A stretch of DNA of 64,000 bases from Acidimicrobiia bacterium (GTDB lineage: Bacteria; Acidobacteriota; Vicinamibacteria; Vicinamibacterales; CAVVIG01). Each line of letters starts with the position of its first letter. The stretch's first letter is position 1. Where the stretch lies: the NCBI GenBank assembly GCA_016871175.1, contig VFZL01000006.1:111127-175126 (forward strand), written 5' to 3'. Below the pieces are notes generated by a model that saw only the letters and a list, made by a program, of their open reading frames with translations, was not told the DNA's origin and made no database searches. Of this stretch, positions 11,050 through 20,574 are shown piece by piece. The translations under genes were made by a program, and so were the position numbers.

Positions 11050-11076
11050 CTAGCAGTCGTCGTCGCGGACTGCTAG
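11050..11076 (+). promoter_or_regulatory. CIRCE-type HrcA operator, variant sequence
   Basis: A perfect 9-9-9 inverted repeat: CTAGCAGTC, nine bases, GACTGCTAG. The classical CIRCE element is TTAGCACTC-N9-GAGTGCTAA, so arm and spacer lengths are identical and each arm differs at two positions (first base and seventh base), with compensating changes keeping the symmetry. It sits directly after a TATAAT box and upstream of hrcA, which codes for the protein that binds CIRCE. Autoregulation of hrcA-grpE-dnaJ by HrcA and heat is inferred. Confidence 0.9.
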
Positions 11077-11115
11077 CGCGGCCGCACGTAGACGGAAGGT
11101 GTTGACGACCTCAGG

Positions 11116-12153
11116 ATGATGGACAACGACCGCGCCAGCCGCATTCTGGCCGCCCTCGTTCGGGAGTACATCGCCTCTGGCGAGCCGGTTCCCTCATCGC
11201 TGCTCGCGAGCCTGGCCGGCGTCGGCGTCTCTTCGGCGACCGTTCGAAACATCCTGGCACGTTTGGAGGACGAAGGCTTCGTCCAGCAACCGCACACGTC
11301 GGCCGGCCGCATTCCGACCGACCGCGGCTATCGGTTCTATGTCGACCTGCTGCTCGAGACCCGTCGGTCGGCGCGTACGAGGCAGGCGGTCGAGGCACAA
11401 CTGCGGCGTGATGCCGCTAATGGCGTGCTCGTGGACGACATCCTCACGCACGCGTCCCACGTCGTGTCGCAGGCCTCTCGCCACGTCGGGTTCGCCGTGC
11501 GGCCCGCCCACGTGACGGCCGTGTTCGATCGGGTGGAGTTCGTGCCGCTCTCCTCGACGCGCGTGCTCGTCGTGCTCATCGCGCGTGGCGGGCACATCGT
11601 CCAGAAGGTCATCGACATCCACAAGCCTCTCGGAGCGGTCGAGCTCCACCAGGCGGCCAATTATCTCAACGACGAGTTCCGCGGGTTGCCTCTCTATCGG
11701 GCGCGTGAAGCGGTGCTCGCACGAATGACGGAAGAGCGGCTCCTCTACGACGAGCTCCTCGAGCGTGCGCTGCGCCTGGCCACCTCGACGTTCTCCGATC
11801 TTCCCGCCGAGTCGGGTTTCTACGTGGACGGTGCGGCCTCGCTGCTCGAGCAGCACCACGGGCTCACGCTCGAAACCTTGCATACGCTGTTACAGATGAT
11901 TGAAGAGAAGCAGCGCCTGATCCGGTTGCTCAACGAATACATCGACGGCCAGGGTCTGACGGTGGTGATCGGCGCCGAGCATCTCGAGCCGAGCCTGCGA
12001 CCGTTCAGCCTCGTGGCGTCGACCTTCGAGGCCGCCGCCGGCACCGGAACGGTCGGCGTGATCGGACCGACGCGCATGCGCTACTCTCGCGCGATTACTG
12101 TCGTCGATGCCGCAGCGCAGGCAGTCACCCGCGTGCTGCGCGCGCAGAACTAG
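11116..12153 (+). CDS. hrcA: Heat-inducible transcription repressor HrcA
   Basis: Repressor of chaperone operons that binds CIRCE and depends on GroEL for activity. The product is 345 aa, the normal length. The N-terminal winged helix-turn-helix (residues about 5-75) has LAALVREYIASGEPVPSSLL and the recognition region SATVRNILARLEDEGFVQQP followed by HTSAGRIPTDRGYR, the most conserved HrcA signature. The C-terminal GAF-like domain ends in GVIGPTRMRYSRAI. First gene of hrcA-grpE-dnaJ, preceded by a variant CIRCE repeat. A start at 11119 (second ATG) is also possible. Confidence 0.97.
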   Translation: MMDNDRASRILAALVREYIASGEPVPSSLLASLAGVGVSSATVRNILARLEDEGFVQQPHTSAGRIPTDRGYRFYVDLLLETRRSARTRQAVEAQLRRDAANGVLVDDILTHASHVVSQASRHVGFAVRPAHVTAVFDRVEFVPLSSTRVLVVLIARGGHIVQKVIDIHKPLGAVELHQAANYLNDEFRGLPLYRAREAVLARMTEERLLYDELLERALRLATSTFSDLPAESGFYVDGAASLLEQHHGLTLETLHTLLQMIEEKQRLIRLLNEYIDGQGLTVVIGAEHLEPSLRPFSLVASTFEAAAGTGTVGVIGPTRMRYSRAITVVDAAAQAVTRVLRAQN

Positions 12154-12164
12154 ACACGCACACC

Positions 12165-12686
12165 ATGGCTCAAGAACCCAATGAAGCCCCCGCGGGTACG
12201 CCCGCGGCCGACGATGCGTCGCTCGCTCGGGATCCGGTAGATGCCGCGGCTCACGTCGCGCTGAAGGCCGAGCGGGACGATCTCTACGATAGGCTGCTCC
12301 GGAAGACCGCGGAATTCGACAACTACAGAAAGCGTGTCGAGCGCGAACGGCGCGACCACGCCGACCAGTCGGTCACCGATCTGCTGCTCGAGCTCCTGCT
12401 CGTCGTGGACGATTTCGACCTGGCGGTCGGTGTCGAGACGGCGGACTCGTCGTACAAGAAGGGCGTCGAGCTCATTTATGCCAAGCTCGGCGATCTGTTG
12501 CGTCGCCAGGGCGTCACCCCGATTGAAGCCGTCGGTACGGACTTCGATCCGAACATGCACCAGGCCGTCGCCCACGACGGGAGTCCCGAACACCGAGATG
12601 GCGAGGTCATCGCCGAGCTTCGCCGCGGCTACCGGCGAAACGCTCGGCTCCTGCGTCCGTCGATGGTAAAGGTGGCCAAGGCGTGA
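12165..12686 (+). CDS. grpE: Nucleotide exchange factor GrpE
   Basis: Exchanges ADP for ATP on DnaK. The product is 173 aa: an acidic, disordered N-terminus, a long coiled-coil helix (ERDDLYDRLLRKTAEFDNYR, then KRVERERRDHADQS), and the C-terminal beta domain with TDFDPNMHQAVAHDGS and EVIAELRRGYRRNARLLRPS followed by MVKVAKA, which is the GrpE family ending. It begins 11 bases after hrcA and overlaps dnaJ by four bases, so the two are translationally coupled. No dnaK lies in this cluster. Confidence 0.96.
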   Translation: MAQEPNEAPAGTPAADDASLARDPVDAAAHVALKAERDDLYDRLLRKTAEFDNYRKRVERERRDHADQSVTDLLLELLLVVDDFDLAVGVETADSSYKKGVELIYAKLGDLLRRQGVTPIEAVGTDFDPNMHQAVAHDGSPEHRDGEVIAELRRGYRRNARLLRPSMVKVAKA

Positions 12687-13828
12687 GCAAGCGCGATTAC
12701 TACGAGGTCCTCGGGGTCCCTCGCAACGCGAGCGATGCGGACTTGAAGAGCGCGTATCGCAAGCTGGCGCTGAAGCACCACCCGGACCGGAACCCCGGCG
12801 ACAAGAAGGCCGAGGAAGCGTTCAAGGAGGCCGCCGAGGCGTACGGCGTCCTCGCGGACGCCGACAAGCGTGTTGCGTACGATCGGTTCGGACACGCGGG
12901 GGTGCGGGCGAATGCCGGCGGCGGTCCCGGGTTCGACCCGTCCGTGTTCAGTGAGTTCGGGGACTTCGCCGACATCCTCGGCAGCATGTTCGGATTCGGC
13001 GATGCGTTCGGCGGTCGCCGTCGTGGTGGACCACAGCGCGGCGCCGACTTGCGCTACGACCTCGAGATTTCCTTCGAGGAGGCCGCCACCGGCACCGAAA
13101 CGGCCATCCAGATCCCACGGCAGGAAACCTGCGACACATGCGCGGGTTCAGGCGCCGCGCCGGGCAGCGCGCCGTCCACCTGCGGGCAGTGCCGAGGCCA
13201 GGGCCAAGTGCGCTTCCAACAAGGGTTCTTCACCGTGGCTCGGACGTGTCCCGCGTGCCGCGGCACGGGAACGACAATCTCGAAGCCTTGCCTGTCGTGC
13301 CACGGGGCAGGCCGTGTCACGAAGGAGCGCAAAATCACCGTCAAGATCCCTGCGGGAATCGGGACGGGACAGCAGCTTCGACTCCAGGGCGAGGGCGAAG
13401 CCGGCAGCGCTGGCGGGCCCTCAGGGCATCTCTACGTCGTCGTCCACGTGCAAGAGCACGAGTTCTTTCGACGAGATGGCATCAACCTCTACTGTGAGAT
13501 TCCTGTCAACTTCACCACGCTCGCGCTCGGCGGTGAGATCCTCGTTCCCACGCTCGACGGCCAGGAGGTCGTGAAGGTGCCGGAAGGGACCCAAACCGGC
13601 ACGACGTTGCGCATCAAGGGGAAGGGGCTCCCCGAGATCGGCGCGCGGCAACGAGGCGATCTTTACGCAACCGTGCAGGTCCAAACGCCCAAGAAGCTCA
13701 ACAAGGAACAGCGGCATCTACTGGAGCAGCTTTCCAAGCTTCTGCCGAAAGAGCGATTCGAGCCCCGCGCGCAGGACAGCGAGGACGAGCGCAACCTCTT
13801 CGACCGCGTCAAGGACATGTTCGGATAG
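12683..13828 (+). CDS. dnaJ: Chaperone protein DnaJ
   Basis: Type I J-protein co-chaperone, 381 aa. The J domain occupies residues 1-70 with the HPD motif in LKHHPDRNPGD. A Gly/Phe-rich stretch follows (near 75-120). The zinc-binding domain has four CxxCxGxG-type repeats: CDTCAGSG, CGQCRGQG, CPACRGTG and CLSCHGAG. The C-terminal substrate-binding domains include LYVVVHVQEHEFFRRDG and GDLYATVQVQTPKKL. It starts with GTG at 12683, overlapping the grpE stop (GTGA). With hrcA and grpE it forms a heat-shock operon without dnaK. Confidence 0.97.
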   Translation: MSKRDYYEVLGVPRNASDADLKSAYRKLALKHHPDRNPGDKKAEEAFKEAAEAYGVLADADKRVAYDRFGHAGVRANAGGGPGFDPSVFSEFGDFADILGSMFGFGDAFGGRRRGGPQRGADLRYDLEISFEEAATGTETAIQIPRQETCDTCAGSGAAPGSAPSTCGQCRGQGQVRFQQGFFTVARTCPACRGTGTTISKPCLSCHGAGRVTKERKITVKIPAGIGTGQQLRLQGEGEAGSAGGPSGHLYVVVHVQEHEFFRRDGINLYCEIPVNFTTLALGGEILVPTLDGQEVVKVPEGTQTGTTLRIKGKGLPEIGARQRGDLYATVQVQTPKKLNKEQRHLLEQLSKLLPKERFEPRAQDSEDERNLFDRVKDMFG

Positions 13829-13837
13829 CGCGGCCTG

Positions 13838-14449
13838 ATGGCGCTCCCGAGGCTCTCACCTGACACCAGCCTGGGCTTGACCATTGTTGGTCTGTGGCTC
13901 GTCATCGCGCTCGTTGTCGGCGCGTCAGGGGTGCTGCCACCCATGCATCCACCCGTTGCCGTCATCATCATCTGTCTCACGGTATTCGCATTGGTGCTGG
14001 CGCTTCGCGTGTCGCCCGTGCGCGAGTGGGTCGCGGCCCTCGATCCGCGATGGCTCGTGTCCTTTCATCTGACGCGCTTCGTTGGTTTCTACTTTCTCGT
14101 GTTGTACGACCGCGGCGAGCTGCCGCGAGGCTTCGCCCTCTACGGCGGCTGGGGCGACATCATCGTCGCGACGCTGGCTGCGCTGCTGTTGCTCTTCGTG
14201 CCGGGCCTCGCCACCGCGCGCGATCGCGGTGTGGTCGGTGTGTGGAACGCGCTCGGCCTGATCGACATCCTGGCCGTGGTCGCGACCGCCGTGCGGTCGG
14301 GAATCGCTGATCCGACGTCCATGGCGGCGCTGCTGCGCTTGCCGCTCAGCCTTCTCCCGACCTTCGTCGTGCCGATCGTGATCACCACGCACGCGCTGCT
14401 CTTCTTGAGGCTGCGCTCTGCGCGTCCGGTCCGCTGGCGCGCGGCGTGA
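13838..14449 (+). CDS. Multi-pass membrane protein of unknown function
   Basis: I do not recognise a named family. The 203-aa product has about six hydrophobic segments: LTIVGLWLVIALVVGASGV, then VAVIIICLTVFALVLAL, LTRFVGFYFLVLY, IIVATLAALLLLFVPG, LIDILAVVATAV and LLPTFVVPIVITTHALLFLR. Between the third and fourth lies a short loop, DRGELPRGFALYGGWGDI, which is the most distinctive part. It begins nine bases after dnaJ and ends three bases before prmA, so it is probably cotranscribed with them. Codon use looks like its neighbours. Confidence 0.7.
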   Translation: MALPRLSPDTSLGLTIVGLWLVIALVVGASGVLPPMHPPVAVIIICLTVFALVLALRVSPVREWVAALDPRWLVSFHLTRFVGFYFLVLYDRGELPRGFALYGGWGDIIVATLAALLLLFVPGLATARDRGVVGVWNALGLIDILAVVATAVRSGIADPTSMAALLRLPLSLLPTFVVPIVITTHALLFLRLRSARPVRWRAA

Positions 14450-14452
14450 ACC

Positions 14453-15295
14453 GTGGCGCGCTATCCCGCTCTTCGTGTCTCCGGCCTCGATGAGGGCCTG
14501 GCACTCGCAGTCTCCGACGACTACTCGCCGGTGGCGGCGCAGTCCTCCAACGACGGGTACACGATCTTCTTCGTGACGAGCGCCGCGCGTGACGCCGCTG
14601 CCACCGCGATGGCGTCCCTCTTTCCCCAGACCAGCGTCGAGTCTCTCGAGGTGGACGATGAGGACTGGGCGCGACGGTCGCAGGAAGGGCTCCCGCCGAT
14701 CACCGTCGGGCGCGTGACGATCAGGCCGGCTCGTGGGGACGGGATGACCGAGGCGAGCCAGCAGCGACCCGGGGCGCCCGGATCGTTAGAGCTTGTCATC
14801 CTGCCCTCCATGGGCTTCGGGACCGGGCACCATGCGACCACGCGCCTGTGCCTGGCGGCTCTGCAGCGCCAGCCCCTTCGCGGCAAGGACGTCCTCGACC
14901 TCGGCACAGGGTCCGGTGTCCTGGCGCTTGCCGCGTGCGCGCTGGGCGCGAATCGGGCCATGGGGGTGGACTCCGATCCGGATGCCATTGCGAGCGCGAT
15001 CGACAACCTGGGGCGCCATCCGCATTTGGACCGTGTTTCTTTTCAGCTCTCGGACCTCACTCGCGGGCCGCTCCCTCGCGCCGACCTCGTGGTGGCCAAC
15101 TTGACAGGGGCCTTGCTCTGTCGCGCCGCAGACCTCATCATGAACACAGTGACCGAGCGCGGGTCGCTCGTTCTGAGCGGCGTGCTCCAACCGGAACGGG
15201 AGATCGTCATCTCTGCCTTCTCTCGCATGGTGTTGACCTGGCTGGCGCGAAAAGACGAGTGGGTCGGGCTCGCGTTCAACCGCAGGACCTCGTAG
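14453..15295 (+). CDS. prmA: Ribosomal protein L11 methyltransferase
   Basis: SAM-dependent methylation of ribosomal protein L11. The product is 280 aa from a GTG start. The N-terminal substrate-recognition part is followed by the methyltransferase core: GFGTGHHATTRLCLAAL, the SAM-binding motif VLDLGTGSGVLALAACALG, GVDSDPDAIASAIDNL, and the catalytic-loop region LVVANLTGALL. The family motif usually reads NILA at that last position, so NLTG is a mild variant. dnaJ followed by prmA is a frequent pairing in bacteria, here separated by one small membrane protein gene. Confidence 0.92.
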   Translation: MARYPALRVSGLDEGLALAVSDDYSPVAAQSSNDGYTIFFVTSAARDAAATAMASLFPQTSVESLEVDDEDWARRSQEGLPPITVGRVTIRPARGDGMTEASQQRPGAPGSLELVILPSMGFGTGHHATTRLCLAALQRQPLRGKDVLDLGTGSGVLALAACALGANRAMGVDSDPDAIASAIDNLGRHPHLDRVSFQLSDLTRGPLPRADLVVANLTGALLCRAADLIMNTVTERGSLVLSGVLQPEREIVISAFSRMVLTWLARKDEWVGLAFNRRTS

Positions 15296-15297
15296 CT

Positions 15298-17072
15298 GTG
15301 GCTTCCAGCTCATTGAGCAGGGCTCATCACGTCGCCGCGCTTCTCGTCGCCTTCGCCTGCGCGACCGCAGCCGATCTCTCCGCGCAGCCGGCGCGCGACA
15401 CTCCGGCACAGGTGCCGCGCGGCGCCGCAGCGACGCCGTCCGGCCGTATCGCGGGTCGGGTCGTGACCGCCGACACCGGACGCCCCGTTCAGCGGGCGCG
15501 CGTGCGACTCAGCGCGGCGGAGTTGCCGGGAGGACGCGGTGCGCTCACGGACAGCGACGGGATGTTCGATTTCACCGAGTTGCCGGCAGGCCGGTACACC
15601 CTCACGGTGTCGAAGAGCGGGTTCGTGAACATCTCGTTCGGCCAGCGCCGTCCCCTTCAGCCGGGTACTCCTCTGCAGCTCAACGACGCTCAGCAGCTGC
15701 AGGGCATCGAGCTGCGACTGCCACGCGGCAGTGTGATTGCGGGCCAGATCCTGGACGAGGTCGGTGATCCGTTACCTGGTGCGTCCGTCCGCGTGTTGGA
15801 GTATCGGTACGCACAAGGCTCGCGACAACTCGTTCCCGTCGGCAGCGCGATCACTGACGATCGCGGCGCCTATCGCGTGTGGGGGTTGAATCCTGGGGAG
15901 TACTATGTGTCGGCGGCCGCGCGCAACTTCGATGTGGGATCCCGCGGATTCCCCGGCGGCGGGCGCGGCCGCGGCGGCCCGCCGAGAACGCCGAATGTAG
16001 GCGTATCCGGGCCCGATGCGACGGCGCCAAACGAAAGCCCAGAACAAACAGGGTACGCCCCCACCTTCTTCCCAGGGGTGGAGTCGGCCGCCGAGGCCCG
16101 ACCGATCGCGCTCGGGCTCAGCGCCGAAGTTCCTGAGGTGACGTTCTCCGTGCTGCTCGTCCGCAAGTCTCGCGTGTCCGGGCGGGTCATCTCATCCGAC
16201 GGCGAGCCGGTCTCGACCGGCAACCTGGTGCTGATGCGTGAGGGCAGAGCGCCGGGCGCCCGAGCCTAGGCGCCGGTTTTGCCAATCGACTGCAGTGGGA
16301 CGGCACGTTCTCGTTTGCTAACGTCCCGTCAGGCCGCTACATCCTGCGCGTGCGGGGCGACGACTGGGAGGTGCCCCGCTTCGCGACGATGCCGCTGACG
16401 GTGACTGGTGGAGAGCTGAGCGGCGTGAGCGGCGTTTTGCTCCCGAGTGCGATGATCGAGGGCAATGTCGTATTCCAGCGGACACAAGGTCTGCCCCCAG
16501 ACCCCACGCAGTTCAGGGTTGGCGCACCGAGCGTGGATGGCTCGAACCTGGGCTCGCCTCAGAACGGACGCGTGGAACAGGACGGGCGCTTCACGCTCGA
16601 CGGCGTCGCGGCTGGGCCGCACTGGATCCGCACGCAGTCGCCGCGCGGATGGATCCTCAAGTCGATTGTCTCAAACGGGCGAGACATCACCGATACGCCG
16701 ATTGAGCTGCGGAGCGGCCAGGGGCTCAGCGGCCTCACGGTCACGTTCACCGACAGACTCTCCGAGATCAACGGACAAGTCCGCGACAGCCGCGGCACGC
16801 CAATCACCGAGTACACCGTCCTGGCGTTCCCGACCGACTCGTCGCTGTGGTACTCCCAGTCGCGGTTCATCATGACCGCCAGGCCCGATCAGACCGGGCT
16901 CTATCGCATCCGCGGGTTGCCCCCCGGCACCTACTTCGTCGCGACTGTCGATCCCATCGAAGCGAACGAGTGGTTCGAGCCGTCCTTTCTGGACGAGCAG
17001 CGCGCGAACGCCGTCCGGCTCCAGCTCGGTGACGGCGACGTCAAGACGCACAACGTGACGATCGGACGGTAG
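15298..17072 (+). pseudogene. Carboxypeptidase regulatory-like domain protein, split by a frameshift
   Basis: A secreted protein of about 590 aa with repeated beta-sandwich (CarboxypepD_reg/SdrD B-like) domains. GTG 15298 starts a signal-peptide-like N-terminus (SSLSRAHHVAALLVAFACA). The first domain has GRIAGRVVTADTGRPVQRA and FDFTELPAGRYTLTVSKSG; later repeats have SVIAGQILDEVGDPLPGASV, SRVSGRVISSDGEP, and in the other frame GTFSFANVPSGRYILRVRG and LSEINGQVRDSRGTP. The first frame stops at 16269; the protein clearly continues one frame over from about 16260 to 17072, as if one base were lost. Probable function: outer-surface or periplasmic binding, not an enzyme. Confidence 0.8.
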
Positions 17073-17205
17073 ACGGGAGCCGCCGACCACCTCTTCGGGC
17101 CAGACCTCGCCGGACAACATCCTTGGGAAGATGGCCACTCACGCTCGATCCCATCCACACTCGGCAGGTTGCGAACGGTCCGCAACGTCGGCATGCTTGT
17201 GAACG

Positions 17206-17694
17206 ATGGGGGACGGATTCAAGAACTACATGACGCCTGCCGGGTACAGGCGGCTGCACGAGGAGCTGGCGCGCCTGTGGAAGGTCGAACGCCCGGCGCT
17301 CGTCACGACGGTCGCATGGGCGGCGGGAAACGGCGATCGGTCGGAGAACGGCGACTACATCTACGGGAAGCGGAAGCTACGCGAGATCGACCGCCGGATC
17401 CGCCATCTGTCGAAGAGCCTCGACAGTGCGGTGGTTGTCGACAACTCCGGAAGAGCACCGGACCGGGTGTTCTTCGGGGCGACCGTGACCATCGCGCACC
17501 CGTCCGGCGACGAGCGCAGCGTGACGATTGTCGGCGTCGACGAGCTGGACTCCGGCGACGAGCGCGTGTCCTGGCGCTCGCCACTTGCCACCGCGCTGAT
17601 CAAGGCCAGGGTCGGCGAGACCGTCACCATCCGGACCCCGCGCGGCCTCGACCGCGTCGAAGTCGTTGCGATTCGGTATGACAGGCTGACGTGA
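17206..17694 (+). CDS. greB: Transcription elongation factor GreB
   Basis: Stimulates transcript cleavage by backtracked RNA polymerase. The product is 162 aa. The N-terminal coiled-coil domain contains NYMTPAGYRRLHEELARLWK and ERPALVTTVAWAAGNGDRSE, with the acidic tip residues (GDRSENGDY) that reach the polymerase active site, and LREIDRRIRHLSKSLD. The C-terminal FKBP-like domain has VFFGATVTI and IVGVDELDSGDERVSW. The LWKVERP and GDRSEN/IYGKRKLREIDRR pattern is GreB rather than GreA, and greA is present separately at 59.4-59.9 kb. It is followed by a convergent gene. Confidence 0.93.
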   Translation: MGDGFKNYMTPAGYRRLHEELARLWKVERPALVTTVAWAAGNGDRSENGDYIYGKRKLREIDRRIRHLSKSLDSAVVVDNSGRAPDRVFFGATVTIAHPSGDERSVTIVGVDELDSGDERVSWRSPLATALIKARVGETVTIRTPRGLDRVEVVAIRYDRLT

Positions 17695-17808
17695 CGCAAC
17701 GGTCCTCGGCTCACGTACCCATCGCGGTCGGTTCGTCGCACGCGGCGTCTGGGTCGATGTCATCGCCCTGCTGCCACTGGCGTGACGCGCACGGTACACC
17801 CGCGCTCA

Positions 17809-20493
17809 CTACCGCCTCGCGAACCAGAACGTCGACTTGAGCGCGAAGATGTTGGTCCCGCGCGCGCCGAACGCATCGAGCAGGTCTCGTCCCGAGACGT
17901 GCTCCCCGGTCGGCAGCGTATCCAGGCGGTTCTGCTGCCACACGAGATACAAGATGCTCCCGGGACGCCACTCCCACCGCAGCACGACGTTGCTCCGATA
18001 CGAACGGCGGTTGAAGTCTTGATTCGCGAGCGTGAAGGTCGCTCCCCCCTCGGTGATCAAGTAGCTCAAGTCGGGCTGCCGCGTGATCGTCGTGCTATCG
18101 GTGCCGTAGGTCCGAAGGTGCGGTTGGCGTGGTGCGGCCATCTCACCGATCGCGCTATACTGCCCGCTCGCCGCGAACGGCTCCATGTAGACGTCGAGCG
18201 TGAGATCCGGCTTGAAGGTGTAGTTCACGCGAAACTGTGTCGAGAGCGTCGTGCGATCGACAGCGCCGAAGATGTACCGGTTGCCGTACGTCTCAGGCCG
18301 CCCGCCGCTCAGCACAGTCAGGTACTGACGGTTGATTGGACCGCTGAAGGTCGCAGACGTACCCTGCTCGAACAGATACGTCGGCGCGAACGTCACCTGA
18401 AACGCGGAGCGGGGGCGGAACGCGATGTTCCCGGTGAGGCTCCACGTGTAATCCCCCAGCTCGTTGGATCGACGATTGCCGTTGACGAGCCACCGCGTGT
18501 TCGCGCCGCTGGCGTTCCGGAGGGTATACGTGAGCTGGTTGCCTAGCGGAGAGGCCATGGCGGGACCGCCTCGCGTCAGCTGTGCGTCCTGACCACGGAA
18601 GTACTGGTTGTAGTTGACGGTGGCGACCCAGAAATTGCTGAACGTCACGCTGTTCGTGCTGGTGAGCCCGTTCCGAATGCCGAGGTCCAGATCGTAGTAC
18701 CAGTAGTTGTTCAGGGCCAGCTGCGTCGAATAGGCGCGGACATACTTTCTGGGCCGTGTCTCGCGGTAAGTGACTCGAGGTCCTCCCTGGAAGTCGCCTG
18801 CGTAGTTCAACCGTCCGAAATCCAGCGTCTCGAACCCTGGCGACTCGATCATCATCTGCGCGCCCCAGAGCCAGTGGCGGCCCGCGATCTTGTTGAAGCT
18901 GCCCTGCAGCTGATAGCCGTCCATCTTCCGCCGCCCCGGATCGAACCGGATGGTGGGCTGATCCAATCGCTGCCAGAAGTGCCCGTTCGCCCGCTGCACC
19001 CGGGCGATCGCAGCCGGCTCACCGTCCACGTGCGTGATGCCGACGTTCGCGGCCAGCTCGTACGTCCGGTCGGCGAAACGGATCCGTGTGTCGGCTCCGT
19101 ACGTGATCGCGTTCCTCGACAGGACCGCGGCCAGCGGATCCGCAGCGTCCATGTAGCGATGGACGAAGGTCACGTGTGCGCCCGCGGTGTTGCGCTCACG
19201 TCCCCACTCCTGGATGACGCGCGCGACACTCCAAGACGCGATGGGCGCGACGGGCACATCGGTGCGGACGAGCCCGTTCGAGGTCCGCGCCTTCGCACCG
19301 TTGGTCACCGCGCTGAGGAAGCCCACGGAGGTGCCGCGCCGCGAGCGACCGGTCAGCTTCGCGGCACCCAGAATGTTGGTGGCCTGTGGATAGTCGACAT
19401 AGCGCCCGATCGCGGGCGCCAGGGGACGCGCCCCGACACGGCGCGAGTAGTAGAAGTTGCCCGTCGCGGCTTCGATGACGCTGTTGCCTTCGATGAAGAA
19501 CGGACGACGCTCGTCGAAGATGGTCTCGAACACGGTCAAGTTCACCTCAGCGGGGTCCAACTCGACCTGCCCGAAATCCGGGTTCACGGTCGCCTCGAGG
19601 GTCAGGTTCGGACCGAGGCCGATCTTCAGGTCGGCGCCCATGCGTCCGGCTGGATGCAACCCGCCGTCGAAGGGGTTCATCGGATCGGGATTCCCGACAA
19701 TCCGCGACGAGCTCGCCACATACGGCATGATCTCCAGGCGCTGCTTCGGCCGGACACTCTCGATGCCGCGAAGGTTGCCGAACCGAGAGGCCCACCCGCG
19801 TCGCGTTCGTCCGATCAGCACCCAGTAGATTTGCTCGTTCAACTGTGGACGATACCGCCGGATATTCAACCCCCAGACCCGATCCCGCACATCGTTGAAG
19901 CGCAGTTGCGAAAAAGGGATCCACAACTCGGCCGTCCAACCTTTGTCGTCGATGAGGGTCTTGGCCGACCATACGGGATCGAACTGCTCGTCGATGTCGT
20001 TTTCGTTGTCGCTCGGGTGATAGTGATCCTGTCGCACGCCAGATGCGGTCACACCAAACATGTACGCCGTGCGACGGTCGAGGAACGTGTCCAGCTCGAC
20101 TTGGAGATACTCGGCCTGCTCCACATCGTCGCGTCGGCTCATCGGCGCCTGAACGGTCCCTGGCGCACCAAACATGCGCGCGCCGACATACAACGAGGTT
20201 TCGTCGTAGACAAACCGTACCTCCATGCCTTCGCTTGGCGGCCCGCCCTCGCTCGGTTCTTGCTGCACGAAGTCAGTCACCGGTTGTGCGCGTTGCCAGA
20301 TCTCCTCGTCCAACCGCCCGTCGATGCGAATGGGTGTCGAGGCCCGGACGGCGCGTGCTTCCTTTCGCACCTCGGTCTGCGCCGACGCGTCGCGTGTGGC
20401 GATGATCGAAGCGAAGAGAATCGCGAGGGCCACACACGCGCGAATCGCGGCTGCGCAGGCGCGCACCGCGTCAGCCGAACCAGACCAGATCAT
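17809..20493 (-). CDS. DUF5916 outer-membrane-type protein with N-terminal CBM9-like domain
   Basis: 894 aa from ATG 20493. The N-terminus is a signal sequence (ACVALAILFASIIATRDASA). A carbohydrate-binding family 9-like domain follows (IRIDGRLDEEIWQRAQPVTD, VRFVYDETSLYVGARMF). The DUF5916 region has the signature NPDFGQVELDPAEVNLTVFE and ERRPFFIEGNSV, and the rest is rich in alternating beta-strand sequence ending in FALKSTFWFARR, with a C-terminal aromatic residue two from the end, as in outer-membrane beta-barrels. Such proteins are common in Acidobacteriota and Bacteroidota; their substrate is unknown. A start further upstream (20568) would lack the proper signal peptide. Confidence 0.87.
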   Translation of the reverse strand: MIWSGSADAVRACAAAIRACVALAILFASIIATRDASAQTEVRKEARAVRASTPIRIDGRLDEEIWQRAQPVTDFVQQEPSEGGPPSEGMEVRFVYDETSLYVGARMFGAPGTVQAPMSRRDDVEQAEYLQVELDTFLDRRTAYMFGVTASGVRQDHYHPSDNENDIDEQFDPVWSAKTLIDDKGWTAELWIPFSQLRFNDVRDRVWGLNIRRYRPQLNEQIYWVLIGRTRRGWASRFGNLRGIESVRPKQRLEIMPYVASSSRIVGNPDPMNPFDGGLHPAGRMGADLKIGLGPNLTLEATVNPDFGQVELDPAEVNLTVFETIFDERRPFFIEGNSVIEAATGNFYYSRRVGARPLAPAIGRYVDYPQATNILGAAKLTGRSRRGTSVGFLSAVTNGAKARTSNGLVRTDVPVAPIASWSVARVIQEWGRERNTAGAHVTFVHRYMDAADPLAAVLSRNAITYGADTRIRFADRTYELAANVGITHVDGEPAAIARVQRANGHFWQRLDQPTIRFDPGRRKMDGYQLQGSFNKIAGRHWLWGAQMMIESPGFETLDFGRLNYAGDFQGGPRVTYRETRPRKYVRAYSTQLALNNYWYYDLDLGIRNGLTSTNSVTFSNFWVATVNYNQYFRGQDAQLTRGGPAMASPLGNQLTYTLRNASGANTRWLVNGNRRSNELGDYTWSLTGNIAFRPRSAFQVTFAPTYLFEQGTSATFSGPINRQYLTVLSGGRPETYGNRYIFGAVDRTTLSTQFRVNYTFKPDLTLDVYMEPFAASGQYSAIGEMAAPRQPHLRTYGTDSTTITRQPDLSYLITEGGATFTLANQDFNRRSYRSNVVLRWEWRPGSILYLVWQQNRLDTLPTGEHVSGRDLLDAFGARGTNIFALKSTFWFARR

Positions 20494-20574
20494 GAAGTGA
20501 CAGGGAGAGCCACATCGTAACACGCGCGCCGGAACACGGGCGCCGTGGTCCGACGGAGCGGGCGTCACACATTC

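Noticed and set aside
18874..20520. Open plus-strand frame of 548 codons
   Set aside because: It lies opposite the DUF5916 gene, which has clear family motifs. Long antisense frames are common at this GC content; the translation is Arg/His/Asp-rich without domain pattern.
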